This document shows positions 7,253 through 17,138 of a DNA stretch of 64,000 nt, one piece after another. The translations under genes were made by a program, and so were the position numbers. Positions within the stretch are counted from its first letter, which is position 1. Each line of letters starts with the position of its first letter. This stretch comes from Rhodanobacter fulvus Jip2. Lineage in GTDB: Bacteria > Pseudomonadota > Gammaproteobacteria > Xanthomonadales > Rhodanobacteraceae. Location of the stretch: the NCBI RefSeq assembly GCF_000264315.1, contig NZ_AJXU01000080.1:24315-88314 (forward strand). The letters run 5' to 3'. A model generated the notes under the pieces. That model was not told the origin of the DNA and did not search any database. It worked only from the letters and a program-made list of their open reading frames with translations.

Positions 7253-8343
7253 GTGACGCCGCGCCCGCCGCGCCCGCGCCGATCGGCGGTTTCGCCCGCT
7301 ACCTCAGCGTATGGGTGGCGTTGTGCATTGTGGTCGGCATTGCGCTCGGGCACGGGTTGCCCGGGGTGTTCGCGGCCCTGGCGCGCGCGGAAATCCGGCA
7401 CATCAATCTGCCGGTGGCTGCGCTGGTGTGGCTGATGATCGTGCCGATGCTGCTCAAGGTCGATTTTGCGCAACTGGCGGGTGTGCGCCATCAGGTACGC
7501 GGCATCGGCGTCACCCTGCTGGTGAACTGGGCGATCAAGCCGTTCTCGATGGCATTGCTGGGCTGGCTGTTCGTGCGGCATGTGTTTGCCGGTTGGCTGC
7601 CGCTCGACCAGCATGATTCGTACATCGCCGGGTTGATCCTGCTGGCGGCTGCGCCATGCACCGCGATGGTATTTGTGTGGTCGCGGCTGTGTGGTGGCGA
7701 ACCGAACTTCACGCTGGCGCAGGTGGCGCTCAACGACACCATCATGGTGGTCGCGTTTGCGCCGATCGTGGCGCTGCTGCTGGGCGTGGCCTCGATCCAT
7801 GTGCCGTGGGGCACGCTGCTGCTGTCGGTGCTGCTGTACATCGTGGTGCCGGTGGTGGCCGCGCAGTCGTGGCGTGCCAGCCTGTTGCGTCGCGGCGGGC
7901 ACGCGGCCCTGGAGGCCACGCTGCAACGCATGGACCCGCTGTCGACCATCGCCCTGCTTGCCACGCTGGTGTTGCTGTTCGGCTTCCAGGGCGAGGCGAT
8001 CCTGGCGCAACCGCTGGTCATCGCCATGCTGGCGGTGCCGATCATCATCCAGGTCTATCTCAACGCCGGTATCGCCTATGGCCTCAGCCGCTGGCTGAAG
8101 GTGCCGCACTGCGTCGCCGGGCCGGCCGCGCTCATCGGCGCCAGCAATTTCTTCGAGCTGGCCGTTGCCGCCGCCATCAGTGTGTTCGGCCTGCGCTCCG
8201 GCGCCGCGCTGGCGACGGTGGTGGGTGTGCTGGTCGAAGTGCCGGTGATGTTGTCGGTGGTGCGCATCGTGAATCGGACGGAAGGCTGGTTCGGCGGTGC
8301 CGGATCGCTTGCGGTGGCAGGGCGCGACCGGAATCGTCCCTGA
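7249..8343 (+). CDS. acr3: Arsenite efflux transporter of the ACR3 family
   Basis: A 364-residue ten-helix permease that exports As(III) using the proton gradient. The family cysteine is C137 in AAAPCTAMVFVW (TM4) and the conserved glutamate is E330 in GVLVEVPVML (TM9); both are required in characterised Acr3 proteins. The Asn-rich GASNFFELAVA block is also present. It is the last intact gene of the overlapping arsR-arsI-arsC-acr3 unit; expression is expected only when ArsR releases the single promoter at 5905. Confidence 0.94.
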   Translation: MSDAAPAAPAPIGGFARYLSVWVALCIVVGIALGHGLPGVFAALARAEIRHINLPVAALVWLMIVPMLLKVDFAQLAGVRHQVRGIGVTLLVNWAIKPFSMALLGWLFVRHVFAGWLPLDQHDSYIAGLILLAAAPCTAMVFVWSRLCGGEPNFTLAQVALNDTIMVVAFAPIVALLLGVASIHVPWGTLLLSVLLYIVVPVVAAQSWRASLLRRGGHAALEATLQRMDPLSTIALLATLVLLFGFQGEAILAQPLVIAMLAVPIIIQVYLNAGIAYGLSRWLKVPHCVAGPAALIGASNFFELAVAAAISVFGLRSGAALATVVGVLVEVPVMLSVVRIVNRTEGWFGGAGSLAVAGRDRNRP

Positions 8344-8431
8344 CCGGGCTTGCATGGATTCCCTGTCACGCGGACGCGGCAAGTTCTAGAATGCGCCGCT
8401 ACGCGCCTCGGGGTGCGTTCTGGTTCGTTCG

Positions 8432-8817
8432 ATGGATCATCCCTGCCTGCGCTGTGGTGCCTGCTGCGCGTATTTCCGCGTGGCGTTCACTGGTCGGAAG
8501 CCGAGCCGTTTCTGGGTGGCGTGGTACCGGCCAAACTCACCGAAAAACTCGATCCGCACCGGCTGGCCATGCGCGGTACCTATGCCGCTGCGCCGCGCTG
8601 CACCGCGTTGCAGGGCACGGTGGGCGAGGCGGCGCATTGCGGCATCTACCCGCAACGGCCATCGGTGTGTCGCGAGGTGGCGCCGTCGTGGGAATTCGGT
8701 GCGGTCAGCCCGCAATGCGACAAGGCGCGGCTGGCGCACGGTTTGGCGGTGCTGACGCCGCAGGACTGGCTGGACCCGTCTACCGCGGGCACGCCGCCGT
8801 TACCGCAAAGCGCCTGA
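8432..8817 (+). pseudogene. YkgJ-family cysteine-cluster protein, frameshifted
   Basis: The first 19 codons from ATG 8432 encode MDHPCLRCGACCAYFRVAF, the N-terminal Cys cluster of YkgJ-like zinc/iron-binding proteins. The rest of the family sequence (HWSEAEPFLGG onwards, with CTALQG, CGIYPQRPSVCREV and SPQCDKAR) continues one base back in a different frame from 8488. The junction GCGTTCACTGG looks like a lost C in an original TTCCACTGG. I see no slippery heptamer, so this is a real indel or a sequence error. TAGAAT at 8388 could be its -10. Function of the family is unknown. Confidence 0.75.
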
Positions 8818-8832
8818 AGTCCTGATACATCG

Positions 8833-8908
8833 GTGGGAGCGACTTCAGTCGCGATGCTCTTGCCCTGAAGCTCCAAGGCAAAAGCATCGCGGCTGAAGCC
8901 GCTCCCAC
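8833..8908. repeat. GTGGGAGCGACTTCAGTCGC-type palindromic repeat
   Basis: GTGGGAGCGACTTCAGTCGC and GCGGCTGAAGCCGCTCCCAC arms with GATGC/GCATC inner parts. It lies between the ykgJ-like gene and deaD, which converge, and could serve as a shared transcript end. Confidence 0.88.
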
Positions 8909-8923
8909 AAAGTGCGGCACGGC

Positions 8924-10792
8924 TTACCGCCGATGCGGCGGCTTGCTGCCGGGCTTGAAGCCGCCCGGTTTCTTGTAGCCGCCAGGCTTGCGTGCAGCCG
9001 GCGCACTGCTGGATGCGGTGTCGTTGCCATCCCATTCGTGGATGCGCAGCTGCTGCTGCACCACCCACACCTTCTTCAGGTGATCGAACACTTCCGGCGG
9101 CATGCCGTCGGGCAGGTCGATCAGGCTGTAGTGGTCGCGGATGCTGAGGCGGCCGATGTACTGGCTGTCCAGGCCGGCTTCGTTGGCGATCGCGCCGATG
9201 ATGTTGCCCGGCTTCACGCCGTGTTCGTGGCCCACCTCGATGCGGTAGGTACGCTTGCCCTGCTCGGTGGCGTGGGCGCGCACGGGGCGCTGGCCGAATT
9301 CGCGCGGCGCCTGCTCTTGTCCGGTGCGATCGTGTCCGGCCCGTTCGTGCAGGTGCGGCTTGTGCTCGCGCGGTGCCCGGGTATCGGTGCGTTCGCGTGA
9401 GGTGCGGTCGCTGCGCTCGCGCGTGCTGGGCTCGTACTTCTCGCGCTTCGGCGGCGGCGTCAGCAGCAGCGGCTGGTCGCCCTGCGCGATGCGCGCCAGC
9501 GCGGCGGCGATCTCGATCGCCGGCACGTTGTGCTCCTGCTCGTACTGCTCGATCAGCTTCTGGAACTCGCCCAGCTCGCCTTGCGCCAGCGTGTCGGTGA
9601 TGCGCTGCTTGAACTTGCCGATGCGGACATCGTTGACCACCTCGACCGACGGCAGCTGCATCTGCTCGATCGGCTGGCGCGTGGCGCGCTCGATCGCGCC
9701 CAGCATGCCGCGCTCGCGCGGGCTCACGAACAAAATCGCCTCGCCGCTGCGCCCGGCGCGGCCGGTGCGGCCGATGCGATGCACGTAGCTTTCGGTGTCG
9801 TACGGGATGTCGAAGTTCAGCACGTGGCTGATGCGGTCCACATCCAGCCCGCGGGCGGCCACGTCGGTGGCCACCAGGATGTCCAGCTTGCCGTCCTTCA
9901 GCTGCTGGATCACCCGCTCGCGCTGCGCCTGGGCGATGTCGCCGTTGATCGCGGCGGCGGCCAGGCCGCGCGCCTGCAGCTTGCCGGCCAGCTCCTCGGT
10001 GGCCTGCTTGGTGCGCGCGAAGATGATCATCGCGTCGAACGGTTCGGCCTCCAGGATGCGGGTCAACGCATCGAGCTTGTGCATGCCGCTGACGAACCAG
10101 TAGCGCTGGTGGATGTTCGCCGCGGTGGTGGTGGAGGACTTGATGATGACCTCCACCGGATCCTTCAGGTGGCGCTGGGCGATCTTGCGGATCACCGCGG
10201 GCATGGTGGCCGAGAACAGCGCCACCTGGCGCTCGGGCGGCGTGGCGTGCAGCACTTTCTCGACGTCGTCGATGAAGCCCATGCGCAACATTTCGTCGGC
10301 TTCGTCCAGCACCAGGAAACGCAGCTCCGAAAGGTCGAGCGTACCCTTGTCAAGGTGATCGATCACGCGCCCGGGCGTGCCCACCACCACGTGCACGCCG
10401 CGCTTCAGCGCGTGCAGCTGGGGGCCGTAGCTCTGGCCGCCGTAGATCGGCAGCACCTGGAAGCCGGGGATGTGCGCCGCATAGCGCTGGAACGCCTCGG
10501 CCACCTGGATGGCCAGTTCGCGCGTGGGCGCCAGCACCAGCGCCTGCGGCTTGCCCGCGCGCGGATTGATGCGCGACAGGATCGGCAGCGCGAACGCGGC
10601 GGTCTTGCCGGTGCCGGTCTGCGCCTGGCCGAGGACGTCGCGGCCTTCCAGCAGCGGCGGGATGGTGGCGGCCTGGATCGGCGAGGGCGATTCATAGCCG
10701 ACATCGGCCAGCACGCGCAGAACGTCGGGATGCAGCGCGAGTGCGCCGAAGCCGGACGGAACCGGGGCGTTGTCGGAAACGGGGGATGACAT
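8924..10792 (-). CDS. deaD: DEAD-box ATP-dependent RNA helicase DeaD/CsdA
   Basis: A 622-residue helicase that unwinds RNA duplexes in ribosome assembly and mRNA decay, especially in the cold. Motifs in order: Q motif near PSPIQAATIPPLL, Walker [19 protein letters not shown] (VLDEADEML), SAT, and [12 protein letters not shown] in domain 2, then the DeaD-specific linker (about 385-440). A basic, charged spacer follows, then a DbpA-like RNA-binding domain (TYRIEVGHEHGVKPGNIIGAIAN) and a Gly/Lys/Pro tail (PGGYKKPGGFKPG). The start follows a 154-nt divergent gap shared with fghA. Confidence 0.94.
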   Translation of the reverse strand: MSSPVSDNAPVPSGFGALALHPDVLRVLADVGYESPSPIQAATIPPLLEGRDVLGQAQTGTGKTAAFALPILSRINPRAGKPQALVLAPTRELAIQVAEAFQRYAAHIPGFQVLPIYGGQSYGPQLHALKRGVHVVVGTPGRVIDHLDKGTLDLSELRFLVLDEADEMLRMGFIDDVEKVLHATPPERQVALFSATMPAVIRKIAQRHLKDPVEVIIKSSTTTAANIHQRYWFVSGMHKLDALTRILEAEPFDAMIIFARTKQATEELAGKLQARGLAAAAINGDIAQAQRERVIQQLKDGKLDILVATDVAARGLDVDRISHVLNFDIPYDTESYVHRIGRTGRAGRSGEAILFVSPRERGMLGAIERATRQPIEQMQLPSVEVVNDVRIGKFKQRITDTLAQGELGEFQKLIEQYEQEHNVPAIEIAAALARIAQGDQPLLLTPPPKREKYEPSTRERSDRTSRERTDTRAPREHKPHLHERAGHDRTGQEQAPREFGQRPVRAHATEQGKRTYRIEVGHEHGVKPGNIIGAIANEAGLDSQYIGRLSIRDHYSLIDLPDGMPPEVFDHLKKVWVVQQQLRIHEWDGNDTASSSAPAARKPGGYKKPGGFKPGSKPPHRR

Positions 10793-10946
10793 GGGGGTAC
10801 CTCAAAACAGAAAGCAGCGTCGGAGAGGCGGCGCGCAAGCCGGCCATTCTATCAGGCCTGCTGGCACCGCGTTACGGGCGCGCGCTGAACGGGTGCTTCA
10901 GCCACGCGCGGATATGCTCGGCACATCGCGACCCACAGGAATCACG

Positions 10947-11789
10947 ATGAGCACGCTTGAAACAATGTCCCGCCACCGCTGTCACGGCGGTGTGCAGGGG
11001 TTTTATCGCCACGCCTCGACGACTTGCGCCGGACCGATGCGTTTCGCGCTGTACCAACCGCCGCAGGCCGAACATCGGCCTTGCCCGGTGTTGTACTTCC
11101 TGGCCGGGCTCACCTGCACCGAGGAAACCGCCGCCATCAAGGCCGGCGCGCAACGGCTGGCCGCCGAGCTGGGGCTGATCCTGGTGATGCCCGACACCAG
11201 CCCGCGCGACACCGGTTTCGACGGCGCCACCGGCGATTGGGAGTTCGGCGAAGGCGCGGGCTTTTATGTCGATGCCACGGAGGCGCCGTGGTCAGCGCGC
11301 TTCCGCATGCACAGCTACGTGGTCGATGAACTGCCCGCGTTGATCGCCGCCAACTTTCCCGCCGATACCTCGCGCAGCGGCATCTGCGGCCATTCCATGG
11401 GCGGTCACGGCGCGCTGACCATCGCGCTGAAGCATCCCGAGCGTTACCGCTCGGTTTCCGCTTTCGCGCCCATCGTGGCGCCCAGCCAGGTGCCATGGGG
11501 ACGCAAGGCGTTGCCGCGTTACCTGGGTGAAACCCCGGAAGCCTGGGCCGATTACGACGCCTGCGAACTGGTGCGGCGGCAAACCTTTCCCGGCACCATC
11601 CTGATCGACCAGGGCGAAGCGGACAACTTCCTGGAAGCGCAGCTGAAACCCGAGTTGTTCGACCAGGCCTGCGCCGAAGCCGGCCAGCCGCTGCTGTTGC
11701 GCCGGCACGCCGGCTACGACCACAGCTACTGGTTCATCAGCAGCTTCATCGACGATCACTTGCGCCATCACGCCGAGACGTTGGTTTAA
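10947..11789 (+). CDS. fghA: S-formylglutathione hydrolase
   Basis: A 280-residue esterase D-type alpha/beta hydrolase that splits S-formylglutathione into formate and glutathione, the last step of glutathione-dependent formaldehyde detoxification. The nucleophile S150 lies in GHSMGGHG, with the acid in DQGEADNF and the histidine in HAGYDHSYWF. The oxyanion-side block YFLAGLTCTEE is typical. ATG at 10947 has ACAGGA upstream. The partner formaldehyde dehydrogenase is not adjacent; two helicase genes flank this one. Confidence 0.94.
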   Translation: MSTLETMSRHRCHGGVQGFYRHASTTCAGPMRFALYQPPQAEHRPCPVLYFLAGLTCTEETAAIKAGAQRLAAELGLILVMPDTSPRDTGFDGATGDWEFGEGAGFYVDATEAPWSARFRMHSYVVDELPALIAANFPADTSRSGICGHSMGGHGALTIALKHPERYRSVSAFAPIVAPSQVPWGRKALPRYLGETPEAWADYDACELVRRQTFPGTILIDQGEADNFLEAQLKPELFDQACAEAGQPLLLRRHAGYDHSYWFISSFIDDHLRHHAETLV

Positions 11790-11795
11790 AACCAT

Positions 11796-11871
11796 GTGGG
11801 AGCGACTTCAGTCGCGATGCTTTTGCTTTGGAGCTCGAGGGCAAAGGCATCGCGGCTGAAGCCGCTCCCAC
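11796..11871. repeat. GTGGGAGCGACTTCAGTCGC-type palindromic repeat
   Basis: A full two-arm copy filling the gap between the convergent ends of fghA and rhlE, only 6 nt after the fghA stop and 8 nt before the rhlE stop. Confidence 0.88.
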
Positions 11872-11879
11872 AGGCCAGG

Positions 11880-13196
11880 TCAGGCCTTGGCGGCAGGACG
11901 ATGGCTGGAGCGGCGACGTTGGTTGCCGGCGGCATGCTCGCCACGGCCCTGCGCGGCGTAGCCGTTCGGCCGCGCCGAGCCGGAGGGCTTGCCCTGGCGC
12001 GGCTGACGCTGACCGCCGCCGCCCTGCTTCGGACGCGGCGCGCCGGCATCGATGCGCAGCGGCGCGGAGGGCTCGTAACCGGCCACAGCAGTGATCGCGA
12101 TGTCCTGCTTCAGCAGTTTGCGGATGTCGTACAGCAGGCCGCTTTCGTCATGGCTGACCAGCGACAGCGCCAGGCCTTCCATGCCGGCGCGGCCGGTGCG
12201 GCCAATGCGGTGCACGTAATCCTCGGCCACCGACGGCAGGTCGAAGTTGATCACGATCGGCAGCTGCTCGATGTCGATGCCGCGGGCGGCGATGTCGGTG
12301 GCCACCAGCACGGTGACGCGGCCGCTCTTGAAATCGCTGAGCGCGCGGGTGCGGGCGTTCTGGCTCTTGTTGCCGTGGATCGCGGCGCTGCGCAGGCCCG
12401 AGGCGTTGAGGTACGTCACCAGCTTGTCGGCGCCATGCTTGGTGCGGCTGAACACCAGGGTCTGGCGGCGGCTGTCCTGCGACAGCACGTGCAGCAGCAG
12501 GTCGCGCTTGCGCGACGCGTCGACCGGGTGCACCTGGTGGCTGACCAGGGTGGTGACGGTGTTCGGTGCGGAGACCGAGATCTCCTTCGGGTTGTGCATG
12601 AACTCCATCGCCAGCGTCTTGATCGCCGGTGCGAAGGTGGCCGAGAACAGCAGCGTCTGGCGCTTCTTCGGCACCGACTGCAGGATCCGCTTCAGCGCGG
12701 GCAGGAAGCCCATGTCCAGCATGCGGTCGGCTTCATCCAGGATCAGCGTTTCCACGGCGGACAGGTCCAGCGTGCGCTGCTGCATGTGGTCCATCAGGCG
12801 ACCGGGGGTGGCGATGACCACGTCCACGCCACGGCGCAGCGCATTGATCTGCGGGCCCATGCTGACGCCGCCGAAGATGGTGGTGGCGCTGACCTGCATG
12901 TGCTTGCCGTAGCTGCGCATGTTGTCGTGGATCTGCGCGGCCAACTCACGGGTGGGGGTGAGGATCAGCGCGCGCGGACGGCGCGTCATGGTCTGGCCGG
13001 CGGTGGAAAGCTTCTGCAGCAGCGGCAGCGCGAACGCGGCGGTCTTGCCGGTGCCGGTCTGGGCGGCGGCGAGCAGGTCGTGGCCTTCCAGCGCGGCGGG
13101 AATGGCGGCGGCCTGGATCGGGGTTGCCTGCGTGTAGCCGTATTCGGAAAGCGCACGCAACAACGCGGGCGCAAGGCCCAGCGAATCAAAAGACAT
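11880..13196 (-). CDS. rhlE: DEAD-box ATP-dependent RNA helicase RhlE
   Basis: A 438-residue RhlE-type helicase, implicated in ribosome maturation and in degradosome work. Motifs: [50 protein letters not shown] and [10 protein letters not shown]. The C-terminal 60 residues are a basic Gly/Gln/Arg-rich tail ([24 protein letters not shown]) typical of the subgroup. ATG at 13196 is preceded by CAGGAGTG, but that Shine-Dalgarno is the 3' arm of a stable hairpin (13199-13224), so translation is probably controlled by mRNA structure. It is the second DEAD-box gene within 5 kb. Confidence 0.94.
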   Translation of the reverse strand: MSFDSLGLAPALLRALSEYGYTQATPIQAAAIPAALEGHDLLAAAQTGTGKTAAFALPLLQKLSTAGQTMTRRPRALILTPTRELAAQIHDNMRSYGKHMQVSATTIFGGVSMGPQINALRRGVDVVIATPGRLMDHMQQRTLDLSAVETLILDEADRMLDMGFLPALKRILQSVPKKRQTLLFSATFAPAIKTLAMEFMHNPKEISVSAPNTVTTLVSHQVHPVDASRKRDLLLHVLSQDSRRQTLVFSRTKHGADKLVTYLNASGLRSAAIHGNKSQNARTRALSDFKSGRVTVLVATDIAARGIDIEQLPIVINFDLPSVAEDYVHRIGRTGRAGMEGLALSLVSHDESGLLYDIRKLLKQDIAITAVAGYEPSAPLRIDAGAPRPKQGGGGQRQPRQGKPSGSARPNGYAAQGRGEHAAGNQRRRSSHRPAAKA

Positions 13197-13198
13197 GT

Positions 13199-13224
13199 AA
13201 CACTCCTGAGCAACCCGGAGTGTT
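13199..13224 (-). promoter_or_regulatory. Hairpin sequestering the rhlE Shine-Dalgarno
   Basis: On the rhlE mRNA, AACACTCC pairs perfectly with GGAGTGTT across a 10-nt loop, and the second arm contains the AGGAG ribosome-binding site two bases before the ATG. This geometry suits a structure-controlled initiation region that a helicase, temperature or a loop-binding sRNA could open. Confidence 0.65.
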
Positions 13225-13312
13225 CATACCGTGTTGCAGACTAAGGGGAAAGGGCGGCGATGCCGCAGCAATCAGGGGGATTGCGCCGCCGAGTATAACG
13301 GGTCGAGGCCGT

Positions 13313-13993
13313 TTACGCGCGTTTTTGTTCTGCGTCGTGAAATCGGGCCACCAGCAGATAGCTGTTGTACGGCGTGCGACCGCGCAGGGAGCTCACCTGC
13401 ACGTCGAGGCCGGCCTGGCGCAGCGGCGCGCACAGTTCCTCCGCATCCGGGTAGTGCTGTGCACCACCGGGAATCCAGCCGGACACGCGCAGGAAGAATT
13501 CCTCCACCCGGGTGGCGTGGAAGCGCCAGTTGGGCTCGCGCAGCACGTTGCGGATCACCAAGGTCCCTTCGGGCGCCAGATGCGCGATCGCCACCGGCAA
13601 CAGCGCCTGCTGCTGCGCGGCGCTCAGGTAATGCAATACGTCCAGCAGCGCCACGTGGCCATGCACCGGTGGCAGCGTGACGGCATCGGCACAGCGCAAA
13701 TCCATCCGATCACCCAGCCCTGCCGCCGCCGCGGCTTCGCGTGCCGCGGTGATCTTGCGCGGGTCGTGGTCGACGCCGAGGTAGGGGGCTCGCATCCCCG
13801 CAGCCTGCAGGTACTGGCCCAGCAGGGCGATGCCGCAACCGATGTCGAGCAGCGGCAGCGACGAACCGCGCAGCAGATGGTCCACGGCGTCGTAGGCCGG
13901 ATCGCAGGCGAGTTTCCAGCGCGCATACCATTGGTGGCCACGGTGGGCGTAATGGTGGGCGATACCGTTTCGCTGTGCGCGGTCGAGCGCCAT
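13313..13993 (-). CDS. Class I SAM-dependent methyltransferase
   Basis: A 226-residue Rossmann-fold methyltransferase. SAM motif I is LLDIGCGIALLGQYL, the acidic end of strand 2 is in YLGVDHDPRK, and the motif IV region is VALLDVLHYLS. The C-terminus (RGRTPYNSYLLVARF) resembles small-molecule O- or N-methyltransferases, but the substrate cannot be read. The start is taken as 13993 because GGAGG sits five bases upstream; an ATG 12 nt earlier is part of that ribosome site. It diverges from slyD. Confidence 0.8.
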   Translation of the reverse strand: MALDRAQRNGIAHHYAHRGHQWYARWKLACDPAYDAVDHLLRGSSLPLLDIGCGIALLGQYLQAAGMRAPYLGVDHDPRKITAAREAAAAAGLGDRMDLRCADAVTLPPVHGHVALLDVLHYLSAAQQQALLPVAIAHLAPEGTLVIRNVLREPNWRFHATRVEEFFLRVSGWIPGGAQHYPDAEELCAPLRQAGLDVQVSSLRGRTPYNSYLLVARFHDAEQKRA

Positions 13994-14179
13994 GCCTGCC
14001 TCCATTGCCGTGGGGGAAGCGCCCGCATTTGCCGGTTGCGGCAGGCACTGCGCGTTGCAATGTCCGGGTGCGGCGTGACGGGCGGATGATGGCCGCTGAT
14101 GGCAAGGTGGCGCCGCAGGGTCCCGGCGAGCCAAGGGTAAGCTAGAATCCGTCGTTTGTTCCCATCGACGAGACAGGCA

Positions 14180-14665
14180 ATGAAGGCTGGCAAGGACAAG
14201 GTCATCGCGTTCCACTACACCCTCACGGTGAACGGCGAACAGGTGGAAAGCTCGCACGAACGCGACCAGCAGTTGTGGATCCTGCTGGGCCACGGCCAGC
14301 TGATTCCGGGGCTGGAAACAGCGCTGGAAGGCCACGAGGCCGGCGAGACGCTGGCGGTCGACGTGTCACCGGAGGAAGGTTACGGTGTGCGCCAGGAAGG
14401 TCAGGTCCAGCGCCTGTCGAAGAAGTACGTGCCGCAGGCCAACCGCCTCAAGCCCGGCGACGTCACCGTGCTGCGGATGAAGGAAGGCGGCCAGCGCGCG
14501 GTCACCGTGCACAAGGTGGGCATGAGCACCATCGACGTGGACATGAACCACCCGATGGCCGGCCAGACGCTGCATTTCGACGTGAGCATCAGCGAAGTGC
14601 GCGAGCCGACCGAGGACGAGCTGAAACACGGCCACGCCCATGCGCCGGATGCCGCCGCGCACTGA
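14180..14665 (+). CDS. slyD: FKBP-type peptidyl-prolyl isomerase SlyD
   Basis: A 161-residue FKBP-fold isomerase and chaperone. The FK506-binding half is VIAFHYTLTVNGEQVESS and LGHGQLIPGLETALEGHEAGE, with the insert-in-flap chaperone domain between about residues 70 and 125 (SPEEGYGVRQEGQVQRL). The metal-binding tail is reduced to HGHAHAPDAAAH, far shorter than the Cys/His tail of E. coli SlyD, so nickel delivery may be weak. A -10-like TAGAAT at 14143-14148 lies about 32 nt upstream. Confidence 0.92.
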   Translation: MKAGKDKVIAFHYTLTVNGEQVESSHERDQQLWILLGHGQLIPGLETALEGHEAGETLAVDVSPEEGYGVRQEGQVQRLSKKYVPQANRLKPGDVTVLRMKEGGQRAVTVHKVGMSTIDVDMNHPMAGQTLHFDVSISEVREPTEDELKHGHAHAPDAAAH

Positions 14666-14683
14666 GCGGCGCACCGCCCCGAG

Positions 14684-14721
14684 AACGAAAAAAACGGCAC
14701 CTCGCGGTGCCGTTTTTCGTT
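14684..14721. terminator. Bidirectional intrinsic terminator
   Basis: CGGCACC-TCGC-GGTGCCG stem-loop with a run of seven A on one side and five T on the other, extended by AACG/CGTT. It ends slyD on the plus strand and can end murU on the minus strand. Confidence 0.88.
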
Positions 14722-14794
14722 GTGGCAGGAGCGACTTCAGTCGCGATGCTTCTGCTCCGGAATTCAAAAGCATCGCGGCTGAAGCCGCTCCCAC
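14722..14794. repeat. GTGGGAGCGACTTCAGTCGC-type palindromic repeat
   Basis: A full copy directly after the terminator, between the convergent slyD and murU. The left arm carries a small insertion (GTGGCAGGAGCG). Confidence 0.85.
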
Positions 14795-14807
14795 AAAAAA
14801 CGCCGCG

Positions 14808-16531
<1,724 letters not shown>

Positions 16532-16642
16532 CCCGTCAGCTTAGCGAGGCGCATGGGCGGGAGAAAGCGAGCTGGCGTGGTTTTCGCCATCCATCGCCGG
16601 GCGGTCGCTCTGTGGCGGGTTGTCGCGCGGTACCCGATGCAA

Positions 16643-16672
16643 TTGTCTAACAGCGGGGTTCTCGCCTAGCAT
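16643..16672 (+). promoter_or_regulatory. Candidate promoter of the czc-type operon
   Basis: TTGTCT (16643-16648) and TAGCAT (16667-16672) are 18 nt apart. The expected transcription start falls at the ATG of the next gene (16680), and no Shine-Dalgarno is seen, so the first gene may be read from a leaderless message. Confidence 0.4.
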
Positions 16673-16679
16673 CCGCGCC

Positions 16680-17066
16680 ATGCCTGCGTCGCCCCCCTTG
16701 CTGACCCGACTGCGCCGCCGCTCCCGCGGCATGGGTTGGCTGTGCGCGTTGTTGATCATGGCGAAGCTGGTGATCGCCACGGGCTGCCTCGCCAACGACG
16801 CGCCGACCGCGCCGCTCGCCACCGGACCGGTGGCGGCGCTGGCCGCTGATGTGGCCGTCGCCGATGTGACGGTCGGTGCGGACACGACCACGTGCTGGCA
16901 CACGGACACCGGCGATTGCCACTGCCATTGCGCGCATACCTTGCCGCTGGCCAGCGATACGTCCATGCGTGGCGTCATGCCGTGGCCGGCATCGGCTTTT
17001 GTGGCCACGCTGCCGGTGCTGAGTTCGCCACCGACACAGAACGAGTTGCGCCCTCCCATCGCCTGA
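16680..17066 (+). CDS. Small Cys/His-rich exported protein at head of efflux operon (CzcI-like position)
   Basis: A 128-residue protein of no family that I recognise. It has a positively charged N-terminus (LLTRLRRRSRG), one hydrophobic segment (WLCALLIMAKLVIATGCL) that may be a signal peptide or anchor, and a metal-ligand cluster CWHTDTGDCHCHCAHT near residue 80. Its place directly before czcC matches CzcI and similar small periplasmic proteins that tune metal efflux operons. I infer a periplasmic Zn/Cd/Co-binding or sensing role. ATG 16680 is preferred; a TTG at 16620 is in frame but lies upstream of the promoter. Confidence 0.6.
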   Translation: MPASPPLLTRLRRRSRGMGWLCALLIMAKLVIATGCLANDAPTAPLATGPVAALAADVAVADVTVGADTTTCWHTDTGDCHCHCAHTLPLASDTSMRGVMPWPASAFVATLPVLSSPPTQNELRPPIA

Positions 17067-17138
17067 AACCGCTCCGTTGTGCGATGCAACCGCTGCCGCG
17101 GTTCGTTGCTTCGTGACCCGTTTTCAGGAGATTTCCCC

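Noticed and set aside
8480..8495. Programmed frameshifting in the ykgJ-like gene
   Set aside because: No X-XXY-YYZ slippery heptamer or clear downstream pseudoknot is visible; a lost base explains the break more simply.
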